Position numbers and translations under genes: made by a program
Shown: piece by piece, positions 1 through 6,400 of the stretch
How positions within the stretch are numbered: position 1 is the first letter of the stretch
Layout: each line of letters begins with the position of its first letter
Notes under the pieces: generated by a model
Databases searched by the model: none
Told to the model about the DNA's origin: nothing
The model's input: the letters and a program-made list of their open reading frames with translations, nothing else
Assembly (NCBI GenBank): GCA_903921945.1
Contig: CAIXSC010000247.1
Location: 1 to 6,704 of the forward strand
Source of the DNA: an uncultured Planctomycetaceae bacterium
GTDB taxonomy: Bacteria > Planctomycetota > Planctomycetia > Pirellulales > Pirellulaceae
DNA length: 6,704 nucleotides
Direction: 5' to 3'

Positions 1-204
1 CCCGAAGCCGCCACGACCCAGCTCGCGTTCGATCACATATCTTCCGTCCAGGCACGATCCGGGTGGAAACGGAATGAGGTTGTCGAGATGCGAAGCCCCC
101 GGCACCTGCGGAGCCAGCTGCTGTAGAGCCGGCGGTGAAGGCGGAGCGGGAGCGTTAGGTGAAGCGATGGTGGGCAGTTCACGTTTGGAAAAGTCTTGAG
201 CCAT
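1..204 (-). CDS. Serine/threonine protein kinase, N-terminal fragment (3' end beyond window)
   Basis: Translation on the minus strand from the ATG at 204-202 gives 68 codons open to the window edge. The product begins MAQDFSKRELPT, runs through a Pro/Ala-rich linker (about residues 14-49), and ends in LDGRYVIERELGRGGFG (residues 52-68). That ending is the beta-1 strand and glycine-rich nucleotide-binding loop (GxGxxG: G63, G65, G68) of Hanks-type Ser/Thr kinases. The form 'RYVIERELGRGGFG' is typical of the many large planctomycete kinases, which often carry C-terminal transmembrane and sensor domains, but none of that can be seen here. The protein presumably phosphorylates Ser/Thr of partner proteins using ATP. 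No good ribosome binding site precedes the ATG, only a weak GAG. The start lies 12 bases from a half-REP sequence left by a transposon remnant, so its original upstream region may have been replaced. The family call rests on the loop and flanking residues only; the catalytic lysine, HRD and DFG motifs are outside the window. Confidence 0.85.
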   Translation of the reverse strand, partial: MAQDFSKRELPTIASPNAPAPPSPPALQQLAPQVPGASHLDNLIPFPPGSCLDGRYVIERELGRGGFG

Positions 205-211
205 GGCGTGC

Positions 212-227
212 TCGGGAAAAGGTGTCA
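212..227 (+). repeat. Half REP-like sequence (left inverted copy)
   Basis: Plus-strand GAAAAGGTGTCA at 216-227 is an exact 12-base inverted copy of TGACACCTTTTC at 632-643. With one single-base gap the match extends outward to TCGG at 212-215 (compare CCGA at 645-648). Both copies point inward towards the RAYT remnant. Only the outer half of the palindrome is present: the other arm is missing and RAYT coding sequence follows at once. This suggests a deletion joining the palindrome centre to the middle of the transposase gene. Its TGA, read on the minus strand at 227-225, is the stop codon of the truncated transposase frame. Confidence 0.65.
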
Positions 228-593
228 CCAGCAGGCCAGCAGAAAGTGCTCATCATCCTGGACGGGAAAACTCTGAAACCGGCCCTGATAGAAATGTCCT
301 TGGCCGCCGGTCCGGTAGTGGGCATGCGACCGCATCGTGTGCGTGAGCGAAACCCACCGCAGGAAGTTGCCCATGCCTCCATCTTCCGTGGGCTGCAACA
401 CAAAATGCCAGTGGTTGGGCATTTACTGGTGAGCCAGAATCCGGCAAGCGTAACGCGCCAGTCCCTCGGCAAGGATCTGCTCGAAGGCCTCGTAGTCCTC
501 CGGTTTGTGAAAAATGGTCGCCCGAGCATTGCCTCGTTTCAAGGCGTGACAAATCCCACCCGCTTCGTCTGCACGTTTTGGTCTTCCCGTCAC
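225..593 (-). pseudogene. Degenerate REP-associated tyrosine transposase (RAYT, Y1/HUH, 'transposase IS200-like')
   Basis: A frame from a likely GTG at 593 reads MTGRPKRADEAGG, then KRGNARATIFHKPEDYEAF, typical of RAYT N-termini. After 56 codons it meets TAA (425-423), just where the family has 'AYCLMPNH'. The same frame resumes with MPNHWHFVLQP (HUH motif H61-W-H63), then GHFYQGRFQSFPVQDDEHFLL (about residues 99-119), and ends with TGA at 227-225. The alignment at the TAA needs no indel, so a substitution such as TTA to TAA explains it. Relatives are usually over 200 residues; only about 122 codons remain. The missing part includes the region after 'DDEHLL..' where the family has 'YVERNPLRA', which I believe carries the catalytic tyrosine. 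One codon also seems lost near 'GGICHALKRGN' (usual form 'GGICYHVLNRGN'). RAYTs act as single-strand nucleases on REP palindromes. This copy should be inactive; a restart at the ATG directly after TAA would still give a protein without the tyrosine. Confidence 0.85.
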
Positions 594-604
594 GGAATCT
601 AATC

Positions 605-1282
605 CTAGCTCAACTCCCCAGAAAAGAGTCCTGACACCTTTTCTCCGAATGCTTGTTCCAAGCAAATCCGCGACCATGTTTCGAAGGCGTCCAAGCGGCT
701 GCGGAGTTCATCGAGCGGTCGGAAGCCAGCGTCCAGAATGTCGGACTCCCTGGGACTCACGGCCGGGGCGGAAATGTCGCACAGATGGACGACGCCCAGA
801 TGGACCTTCCCGACCTCGGTCAAGTCGTCGTTGATCAGTCCAATACATCGTTGCGAGTAGGAGGCGCCAATCTCGACTTCTTCTTCCAACTCACGCCGCA
901 TTCCCTCGGCGTAAACATCGCCGTGAGCGGCGTCGATCGCCGAAATGTGGCCGCCAATGCCCACGCTGCGTTTGCTGTGCAACCGCTGTTCGCCCTGCCC
1001 TTTTCCTCGTGTGTACTCGAAAAGATGCGGCTGCCCCTGGCTATCGATGTAACGGAAAATGACGTAGGGGATCAGTTGCTTGAACGATGGATCGCGTTCC
1101 ATCTCCGGACGCGGCCGGTAACTGGTATGGCGCGGATTGAGCAATTCTCCCAGGTAGCGGTCCGCTTCCGGAGAAAAACCTTGGAAGTGCCCAAGGGCGT
1201 GGAACAGCGAAGTCGGCACCACCAAAATGTGCTCCACGGCGGGAGCTGCTGACGATGACGAAGCGGAAGCGGGAGAAGTCAC
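605..1282 (-). CDS. Nudix-fold hydrolase-like protein (COG4112 type, 'predicted phosphoesterase, MutT family')
   Basis: The 225-residue product opens with a Ser/Ala-rich stretch and then EHILVVPTSLFHALGHFQGF (residues 17-36), a segment I recall from the COG4112 family. It continues with a strand-rich core (PYVIFRYID, 72-80), SVGIGGHI (106-113), a Nudix-like helix RRELEEEVEI (129-138), GLINDDLTEVGKVHLGVVH (148-166) and FETWSRICLE (200-209). The Nudix acidic residues E131, E134 and E135 are kept. The box is not canonical: the spacing from G111 to R130 is 5 longer than GX5EX7RE, D122 stands where the first Glu would be, and the usual Gly is E137. Nudix proteins normally hydrolyse nucleoside diphosphates linked to another group; the substrate of this family is unknown to me. 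The start is GTG at 1282, the only plausible start in the frame after the stop at 1324-1322, with a weak GAGAG upstream. The stress protein gene ends 39 bases upstream. The last codons (EKVSGLFS) are a REP palindrome, so the native C-terminus has probably been altered. Confidence 0.85.
   Translation of the reverse strand: MTSPASASSSSAAPAVEHILVVPTSLFHALGHFQGFSPEADRYLGELLNPRHTSYRPRPEMERDPSFKQLIPYVIFRYIDSQGQPHLFEYTRGKGQGEQRLHSKRSVGIGGHISAIDAAHGDVYAEGMRRELEEEVEIGASYSQRCIGLINDDLTEVGKVHLGVVHLCDISAPAVSPRESDILDAGFRPLDELRSRLDAFETWSRICLEQAFGEKVSGLFSGELS
620..648. repeat. REP-like imperfect palindrome (right copy) inside the Nudix gene 3' end
   Basis: On the plus strand, AGAAAAG (620-626) pairs with CTTTTCT (638-644), and GTC (628-630) pairs with GAC (633-635), with a small internal bulge and a very tight loop. 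Read from the minus strand it begins CGGAGAAAAGGTGTCAGG, matching the half copy at 212-227 in inward-facing inverted orientation. The placement, one copy beside each end of a RAYT remnant, is the usual arrangement of REP sequences around a RAYT gene. The palindrome lies wholly within the last codons of the Nudix gene. Confidence 0.7.
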
Positions 1283-1321
1283 GGAACACTCGCTCTCTTG
1301 GGACTCAAGAATCGAAACAAC

Positions 1322-1765
1322 TCAAGGATTGGCGGCCGGGGCGAGCGACTTGACAGTCAGCACCGGGCACGAGGCGTGGCGAAGGATGGCTTCCGCGACA
1401 CTGCCGAGCAGCAGGCGGACCAGTCCGGTATGGCCATGGGTGCCCATGACGATCATGTCGGCCTTGAGATCGTTAGCGCACCGCACAATCTCCTCGGCCG
1501 GACTGCCGACCACAAACCGTCGTTCACATCGAACCGAGGGATCGGGCGGCGCGGTCTTGGCGAGTTGCTCGTTTTCCGCTTGGAACTCGTTGCCCGACGG
1601 CAGGCTGGCATAAACGCCAGCCACGGTATACGCCGGCCGCGGTTCGGCGACATGCACAATCACAATCCGCGCCTCGCTATCGCGGGCCAGCACCGTGGCG
1701 AGTCGCAAAGCGGCGTCGCTCGATGGAGAAAAGTCGGTCGGGACAAGTATTGTGTTCCAATGCAT
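1322..1765 (-). CDS. Universal stress protein (UspA family), single domain
   Basis: The 147-residue protein fits the family's usual 140-150 residues. It starts MHWNTILVPTDFSPSSDAAL with the conserved Asp (D11) that contacts the nucleotide. It has the central strand ARIVIVHVAEP (32-42), VGSPAEEIVRCA (86-97), ADMIVMGTHG (102-111), and then the complete ATP-binding motif G-x2-G-x9-G-S (G108, G111, G121, S122), ending HASCPVLTVK (130-139). That motif marks the ATP-binding branch of the family. It is a cytoplasmic protein with no signal peptide or membrane segment, expected to dimerise and act in stress survival; no specific client can be read from the sequence. The start ATG is preceded by a weak GGAAAG about 7 bases upstream. 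It lies 54 bases after the DUF1501 gene and 39 bases before the Nudix gene, all in one direction, so co-transcription is possible. Confidence 0.93.
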   Translation of the reverse strand: MHWNTILVPTDFSPSSDAALRLATVLARDSEARIVIVHVAEPRPAYTVAGVYASLPSGNEFQAENEQLAKTAPPDPSVRCERRFVVGSPAEEIVRCANDLKADMIVMGTHGHTGLVRLLLGSVAEAILRHASCPVLTVKSLAPAANP

Positions 1766-1819
1766 GGAATGGCTTTCCGGGACAAGAGGGCGGTTCGGTG
1801 AACAGAGGTAAGCGACCTC

Positions 1820-3352
1820 CTACGCAAGCCATGGCGTCATGACTTTTCCGCCGACATCGGTCAGGCGGAAATCGCGACCCTGAAAACGGCTGGTGAGTTT
1901 CAGGTGGTCGAGTCCGAAGAGATGCAGCATGGTCGCATGGAAATCGTTGACGTGGACCGGATCGCGAGCGACCCCCCAGCCAATCTCGTCCGAGTCGCCA
2001 TAGACTTGGCCGCCTTTGATACCGCCACCCGCCATCCACAGCGTGAACGAAAACGGATGATGATCCCGGCCGGTGTTGGCTTCGCGGCCATTGCGGTTTT
2101 CGCCCAGCGGCGTTCGGCCAAACTCGGCGCCCCACACGACCAGCGTGCTATCGAGCAAGCCGCGTTGTTTGAGGTCTTTGAGCAACGCGGCGACCGGTTG
2201 ATCGACGACCCACGAGTTGTACCGCAAGTCGCCTTCCAGGTTGCTGTGCTGATCCCAGGCCTCGTAAATGATATTCACGAACCGCACCCCCCGCTCGACC
2301 ATGCGGCGGGCGAGCAAGCAGTTCCGCGCGAACGACAAGTGGGCGTTGTCGACATTGCCACGGCCTGTGGCTTGCGGGTGCTGAGCGCGGCCGACGCCAT
2401 ACGCGTCGAGCATCGTCGCCGACTCGCTCTTCAAATCGATCAACTCCGGGGCCGCTGATTGCATGCGGAACGCCAACTCGTAACTCGCGATCCGGCTGGC
2501 GATCTCCGGGTCGCCCATTTCCTCGAAGCGGCGTGAATTCAGCGACTTCAACGTATCCAGTCCGCGGCGTTGCTGCTCGGCGGGAAGGCCAGCCGGATTG
2601 GCCAAATTCAACACCGGCTCGCCCTGGTTGCGGAACAGCACGCCGGCGTAGTGCGAAGGCATGAAGCCGCTTGACCATAGCGACGCGCCACCGCTCGAGC
2701 CGCGACCGCTCGTCAACACGACGTAGCCGGGCAGATCGCGTGATTCCGTGCCGAGACCATACGTCAGCCAACTGCCCATGGTTGGCAGGCCGAACGTCGC
2801 CCGCCCGCAGCTCAACAACAACTGGCCCGGATGATGGTTGAACTGCTCGGAGTACATCGAGCGGATCATCAGGATGTCGTCCGCGCAGGTCGCGATGTTC
2901 GGCAGGAAATCCGAAAAGTCCATGCCGCATTGACCGTGCTTCGACCACTTTCGCGGCGAACCCAGCAGGACGGCGCTGTCCTTTTTGATGAAGGCGAAAC
3001 GCACCTTCTCGAGCATTTCCTTCGGGAGCGGCTTGCCGTCGAGTTCGTTCAGCTTCGGCTTGGGATTGAACAAATCGAGATGCGACGGCGCGCCTGCCTG
3101 GAACAGGAAAATGCAGTTCTTGGCCTTCGGCGCGAAATGGGGCGGTCGAGGCGCGAACGGATTGGATGCCGACGGACCGCCCGCGGTCAACGTCGAAAGA
3201 TCTCCATTGGCCGGCTCCGCGCCCGCGGCCGGCCGCAGCACGCCATCCTCGGACAAGATGGCGGCCAGCGCTGCCGCCCCTAATCCGCTAGCGGAACTGG
3301 TCAAGAATCGCCGGCGAGTTTGCTCGATCCAAGCTTGTCGATCCAAGGACAT
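1820..3352 (-). CDS. DUF1501 protein with Tat-type signal (alkaline phosphatase/sulfatase-like fold)
   Basis: I chose the ATG at 3352-3350, giving 510 residues: GGGAG lies 7 bases upstream, and the product then opens with a compact Tat-like signal, QTRRRFLTSS followed by the hydrophobic ASGLGAAALAAIL (21-33). A longer frame starts at 3481 and overlaps the previous gene by 23 bases, but its extra 43 residues are Pro/Ser/Arg-rich and would bury the signal. Family landmarks are CIFLFQAGAPSHLDLFNPKP (80-99), PGYVVLTSGRG (208-218), FVNIIYEAWDQHSN (358-371, the family's usual 'GWDTH' site), VVWGAEFGRTP (405-415), GRDHHPFSF (428-436), HVNDFHATMLHLFGLDH (467-483) and LTSRFQGRDFRLTD (486-499). Histidines and aspartates in these blocks are where the superfamily binds metal, but activity is unproven. 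DUF1501 genes commonly sit directly downstream of PSCyt1/DUF1549/DUF1553 genes in planctomycetes, as here, so the two products probably work together outside the cytoplasmic membrane. The stop is TAG at 1822-1820. Confidence 0.95.
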   Translation of the reverse strand: MSLDRQAWIEQTRRRFLTSSASGLGAAALAAILSEDGVLRPAAGAEPANGDLSTLTAGGPSASNPFAPRPPHFAPKAKNCIFLFQAGAPSHLDLFNPKPKLNELDGKPLPKEMLEKVRFAFIKKDSAVLLGSPRKWSKHGQCGMDFSDFLPNIATCADDILMIRSMYSEQFNHHPGQLLLSCGRATFGLPTMGSWLTYGLGTESRDLPGYVVLTSGRGSSGGASLWSSGFMPSHYAGVLFRNQGEPVLNLANPAGLPAEQQRRGLDTLKSLNSRRFEEMGDPEIASRIASYELAFRMQSAAPELIDLKSESATMLDAYGVGRAQHPQATGRGNVDNAHLSFARNCLLARRMVERGVRFVNIIYEAWDQHSNLEGDLRYNSWVVDQPVAALLKDLKQRGLLDSTLVVWGAEFGRTPLGENRNGREANTGRDHHPFSFTLWMAGGGIKGGQVYGDSDEIGWGVARDPVHVNDFHATMLHLFGLDHLKLTSRFQGRDFRLTDVGGKVMTPWLA

Positions 3353-3458
3353 GATTGGGCTCCCAAGGCGCCGAGGCGCCGGAGTGGAAACAACACTCTT
3401 CGATTGTCTTCCGCTTTTACGATTTTCCGAAAATGGGACCTGCGGCGATGGCCCCTCG
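3353..3458 (-). other. 106-base gap between the two large genes; SD and short palindrome
   Basis: On the minus strand this gap ends in GGGAG followed by 7 bases and the DUF1501 ATG, which decides that gene's start. It holds an interrupted palindrome ATTTTC-C-GAAAAT (3422-3434) and two GGCGCC sites close together near 3367-3378. No run of T follows the palindrome on the minus strand, so it is not a typical intrinsic terminator. It could be an operator or chance; I see no convincing promoter hexamers. Confidence 0.45.
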
Positions 3459-6400
3459 TCATTCGCGGGTAACGAACTCATCGAGATTGAGCAGCACGCG
3501 AGCGGCGGCGATCCAGGCCGCGTGCCGTTCCGGCGGGACTCCAGCCACGGTCGACTTGCCGGTCAATTCACGGGCTTGATCGAGTCGCTCGGCGTACCAC
3601 GCTGTGGAGGCGGCAAGCAATTCTTCGAGCTGGCGAGTTTCATCCGCTTGCGGCGCGCGAGCCACGCTGATCCGGAACGCCTGTACCAACCGCTCGGTGT
3701 CGCTGGCCATGGACGGTTCCATCAAGATCCGATTGGCGAACGCGCGAGCCGCTTCGGCGAACGATTCGTTGTTGAGTGTCGTGAGCGCTTGCAGCGGCGT
3801 GTTCGAGGCGCGCCGTTCCAGGCAGGCGAGATTCGCGTCCGGGCAATCAAAGGTCGTCAAGTTGGGATGGGGCGAAGTGCGTTTGAAAAAGGTGTACATG
3901 CCGCGGCGGTAACGATCCTCGCCCGTCGAGACGTTCCATTTGAAGTTGCCCGCGTAGCTGAGTTCGGCGATACCGGGGGGCAGCGGCGGGTAGACGCTCG
4001 GACCGCCCACTTTTCGCGACAACAGTCCAGCGGCGTCCAAACTGATATCCCGGACAATCTCGCCTTCGACCCGCAAACGGTTTTGCCGCGCGAGCAATCG
4101 GTTCTGCGGATCGACCTCCTGCAGTTCGCGACGATGACGCGACGACTGACGGTAAGTAGCCGATTGCACGATCCGCTTGATCAGCGCTTTCCGAGACCAG
4201 GGGCGAGCCATCTCGCCAGCGCCGGATCCGGCGACCAGATCGGCGGCGAGCCAATCGAGCAGTTCGGGGTGGGAAGGGCGTTCGCCACGGACCCCGAAAT
4301 CGCCGGGTGTTCGCACGAGGCCGACACCGAAGAGTTGCCGCCAGATATGGTTCGCGGTCACTCGCGGCGTCAGCGGATTTTGGGGAGCGACAAGCCACTG
4401 GGCCAGATCCATGCGGTCCGCCATCGCATTGCCAGGACGGGCCGCCAGCGGTGGCAGTGTGGCGAGTCCGCCGGGCAGCGTCTCCAGTTCCGCAATAGGA
4501 TGGAGGAATTCTCCCCGCCGGAACACGAAAGTCTTGCGAGGGTTTTGCGTGCGTTGCGCGATAACGCGGACAGGTAACTCGGCTTTGGCCGGCTCCTTTT
4601 TTCGCAATTCATCCAGTTCCGCGAACAACGCTTTGGTTGGCGCGATGGAGCGGCTGAAGTGATCCAGCAACTCCTGCCGCTGTCCGGCAGATCGCTTGTC
4701 GACCGGGATCGCGAGCGTTTTGACGATCGCTTCCGGGTACGCTTCGCTCAACGCGACGCCCGTCTGCATGGTCACCTTGAAGCGGCCAATCGTATGTTGC
4801 TTGCCGTGTTGCTGGCTGATGCGAACGCGCACATGGAGATTGCCGACGCCGTCGAGCGGTTCGCTCAACGAGGCGATCCACCAATGCGATTTCCCGAACT
4901 GTGGCGAGATGGCCCAGCCGGTTTCCTCGTTCCCATCGATCGCGTGTTGGGCCAGCCATGGTTTGGCCGACTTAGGCTCTTGTTCGATATCCGCGCGGGC
5001 GTCGCGCAGGGCCAGTTTGCGAGCGTCCGAGAAGTCGCTTTGTCGCGCGACCTCGACGGTCAGTTCAGTGAGGACAAAATTGCCATGGGCAACTCGCCCC
5101 GGCCCCTTGGCGGGCAGGCTGTCATCGGCCATCGCGTCGATGCGAATGGCGTGGATGCCCGGGCGATTGACGGTGCCTTGCAACGTGTAAACCGCCTTTT
5201 CCGGGTTGGGACCGCTGACAAGCCACGAGGCATCCTCGAGCCGTTTGAATGCGAGTTCGGCGTCGCTAACGACAGTGGCGTTGTCGAGCGGATGAAGCGT
5301 GAGCGGGTTCGCTCGGTGTTCGGCGAGCGCGCTGTGGGCTTTGGATTCCCACTCGTCGTAGGCGCCGGATTGCGGCGCCTGCGCCGCGCGGATGCGGTCG
5401 GTGAGCGCGGCGAGCGCCGCGTCATGGCTGGCTTTCTCCCGCTCGTACGCGGCGACTTCGCTCACCGACTTCGGCACCACGGTCGACTGCTCGTCGCCGT
5501 TGTTGAACACCGCGAACAATTGGTAGTACTCGCGTTGGCTGATCGCGTCGTACTTGTGCGAGTGGCAGCGGGCACAGCCGACTGTCAGTCCAAGCCAGAC
5601 GGCGCCCGTGGTCTCGGTGCGGTCGAAGCACGCTTCCACGCGCCATTGTTCCTGATCGGTCCCGCCTTCGGTGTTGGTCAGGGTTTGGCGATGGAAGGCG
5701 GTGGCCAAACGCTGTAGGGGCGAGGCGTTGGGAATCAAATCGCCAGCGAGCTGTTCGATGGTGAATTGGTCGAACGGCAGATCCGCGTTGATCGAGTCGA
5801 TCACCCAGTCTCGCCAGCGGTAGGCATCGGGCCGCGGATTGTCTTTTTCGTAGCCGTCCGAGTCCGCGTAACGGGCCATGTCGAGCCAGTGCCGCCCCCA
5901 ACGTTCGCCAAAATGCGGCGAGCCCAGCAGACGATCCACGAGGCGCTCGTAGGCTTTATCATTCCGGTCGTTCACGAAGGCGTCGACCTCCGCCACCGAC
6001 GGGAGCAGTCCGAGCAGGTCGAGCGACAGCCGGCGGATCAACGTCGTGCGATCGGCCTCGGGAGACGGACGAAGGCCGCGTTTCTCCAGTTCCGCCAACA
6101 CAAAATGATCGATCGGATTGATCGGCCAATCGGCAAGTTTCACCGCGGGAGGCGGCACTTGCCGCAGCGTCTGATAAGCCCAGTGTGACTGCTTCGCCGA
6201 GGGGGGATTTTCCGTTTCCGGCCAAGGGCAACCCTGGTCGATCCAGGCGCGGAATATCCCGATCGACTCGGCCGACAACGGTTCGCCGTCAGGCGGCATC
6301 CGTTTCTTCGGATCCAAGCCGGCGATGTAATGCACGAGACGGCTGTCGGCGCTCTTGCCGGGAACCACGGCCTTCCCCGTGTCGCCGCCAGCGAGCAGGC

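Noticed and set aside
653..1252. Plus-strand open frame of 199 codons
   Set aside because: It is antisense to the Nudix gene, which has clear family motifs; no motif is seen in this frame.
1805..1819. Hairpin GAGGT-AAGCG-ACCTC just after the DUF1501 stop as a terminator
   Set aside because: The stem is only 5 pairs and no T run follows on the minus strand, so it does not look like an intrinsic terminator.
1814..1822. Perfect-looking AGGAGGT on the minus strand beside the DUF1501 stop as a ribosome binding site
   Set aside because: No usable start codon follows at 5-12 bases, and the stress protein ATG is about 50 bases further on; probably chance.
3353..3481. N-terminal extension of the DUF1501 protein to the ATG at 3481
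   Set aside because: The extra 43 residues are Pro/Ser/Arg-rich, would place the Tat-like signal far inside, and lose out to an ATG with a good GGGAG at 7 bases.
2985..4577. Long plus-strand open frame of 530 codons
   Set aside because: It lies antisense to two confidently identified genes (the DUF1501 and DUF1553 parts). Its translation is Arg/Gly-rich without recognisable domains, as expected for a shadow frame in high-GC DNA.
4659..5717. Plus-strand open frame of 352 codons
   Set aside because: It is antisense to the middle of the large cytochrome protein, has no recognisable family and has an Arg/Val/Gly-heavy composition; codon-bias shadow.
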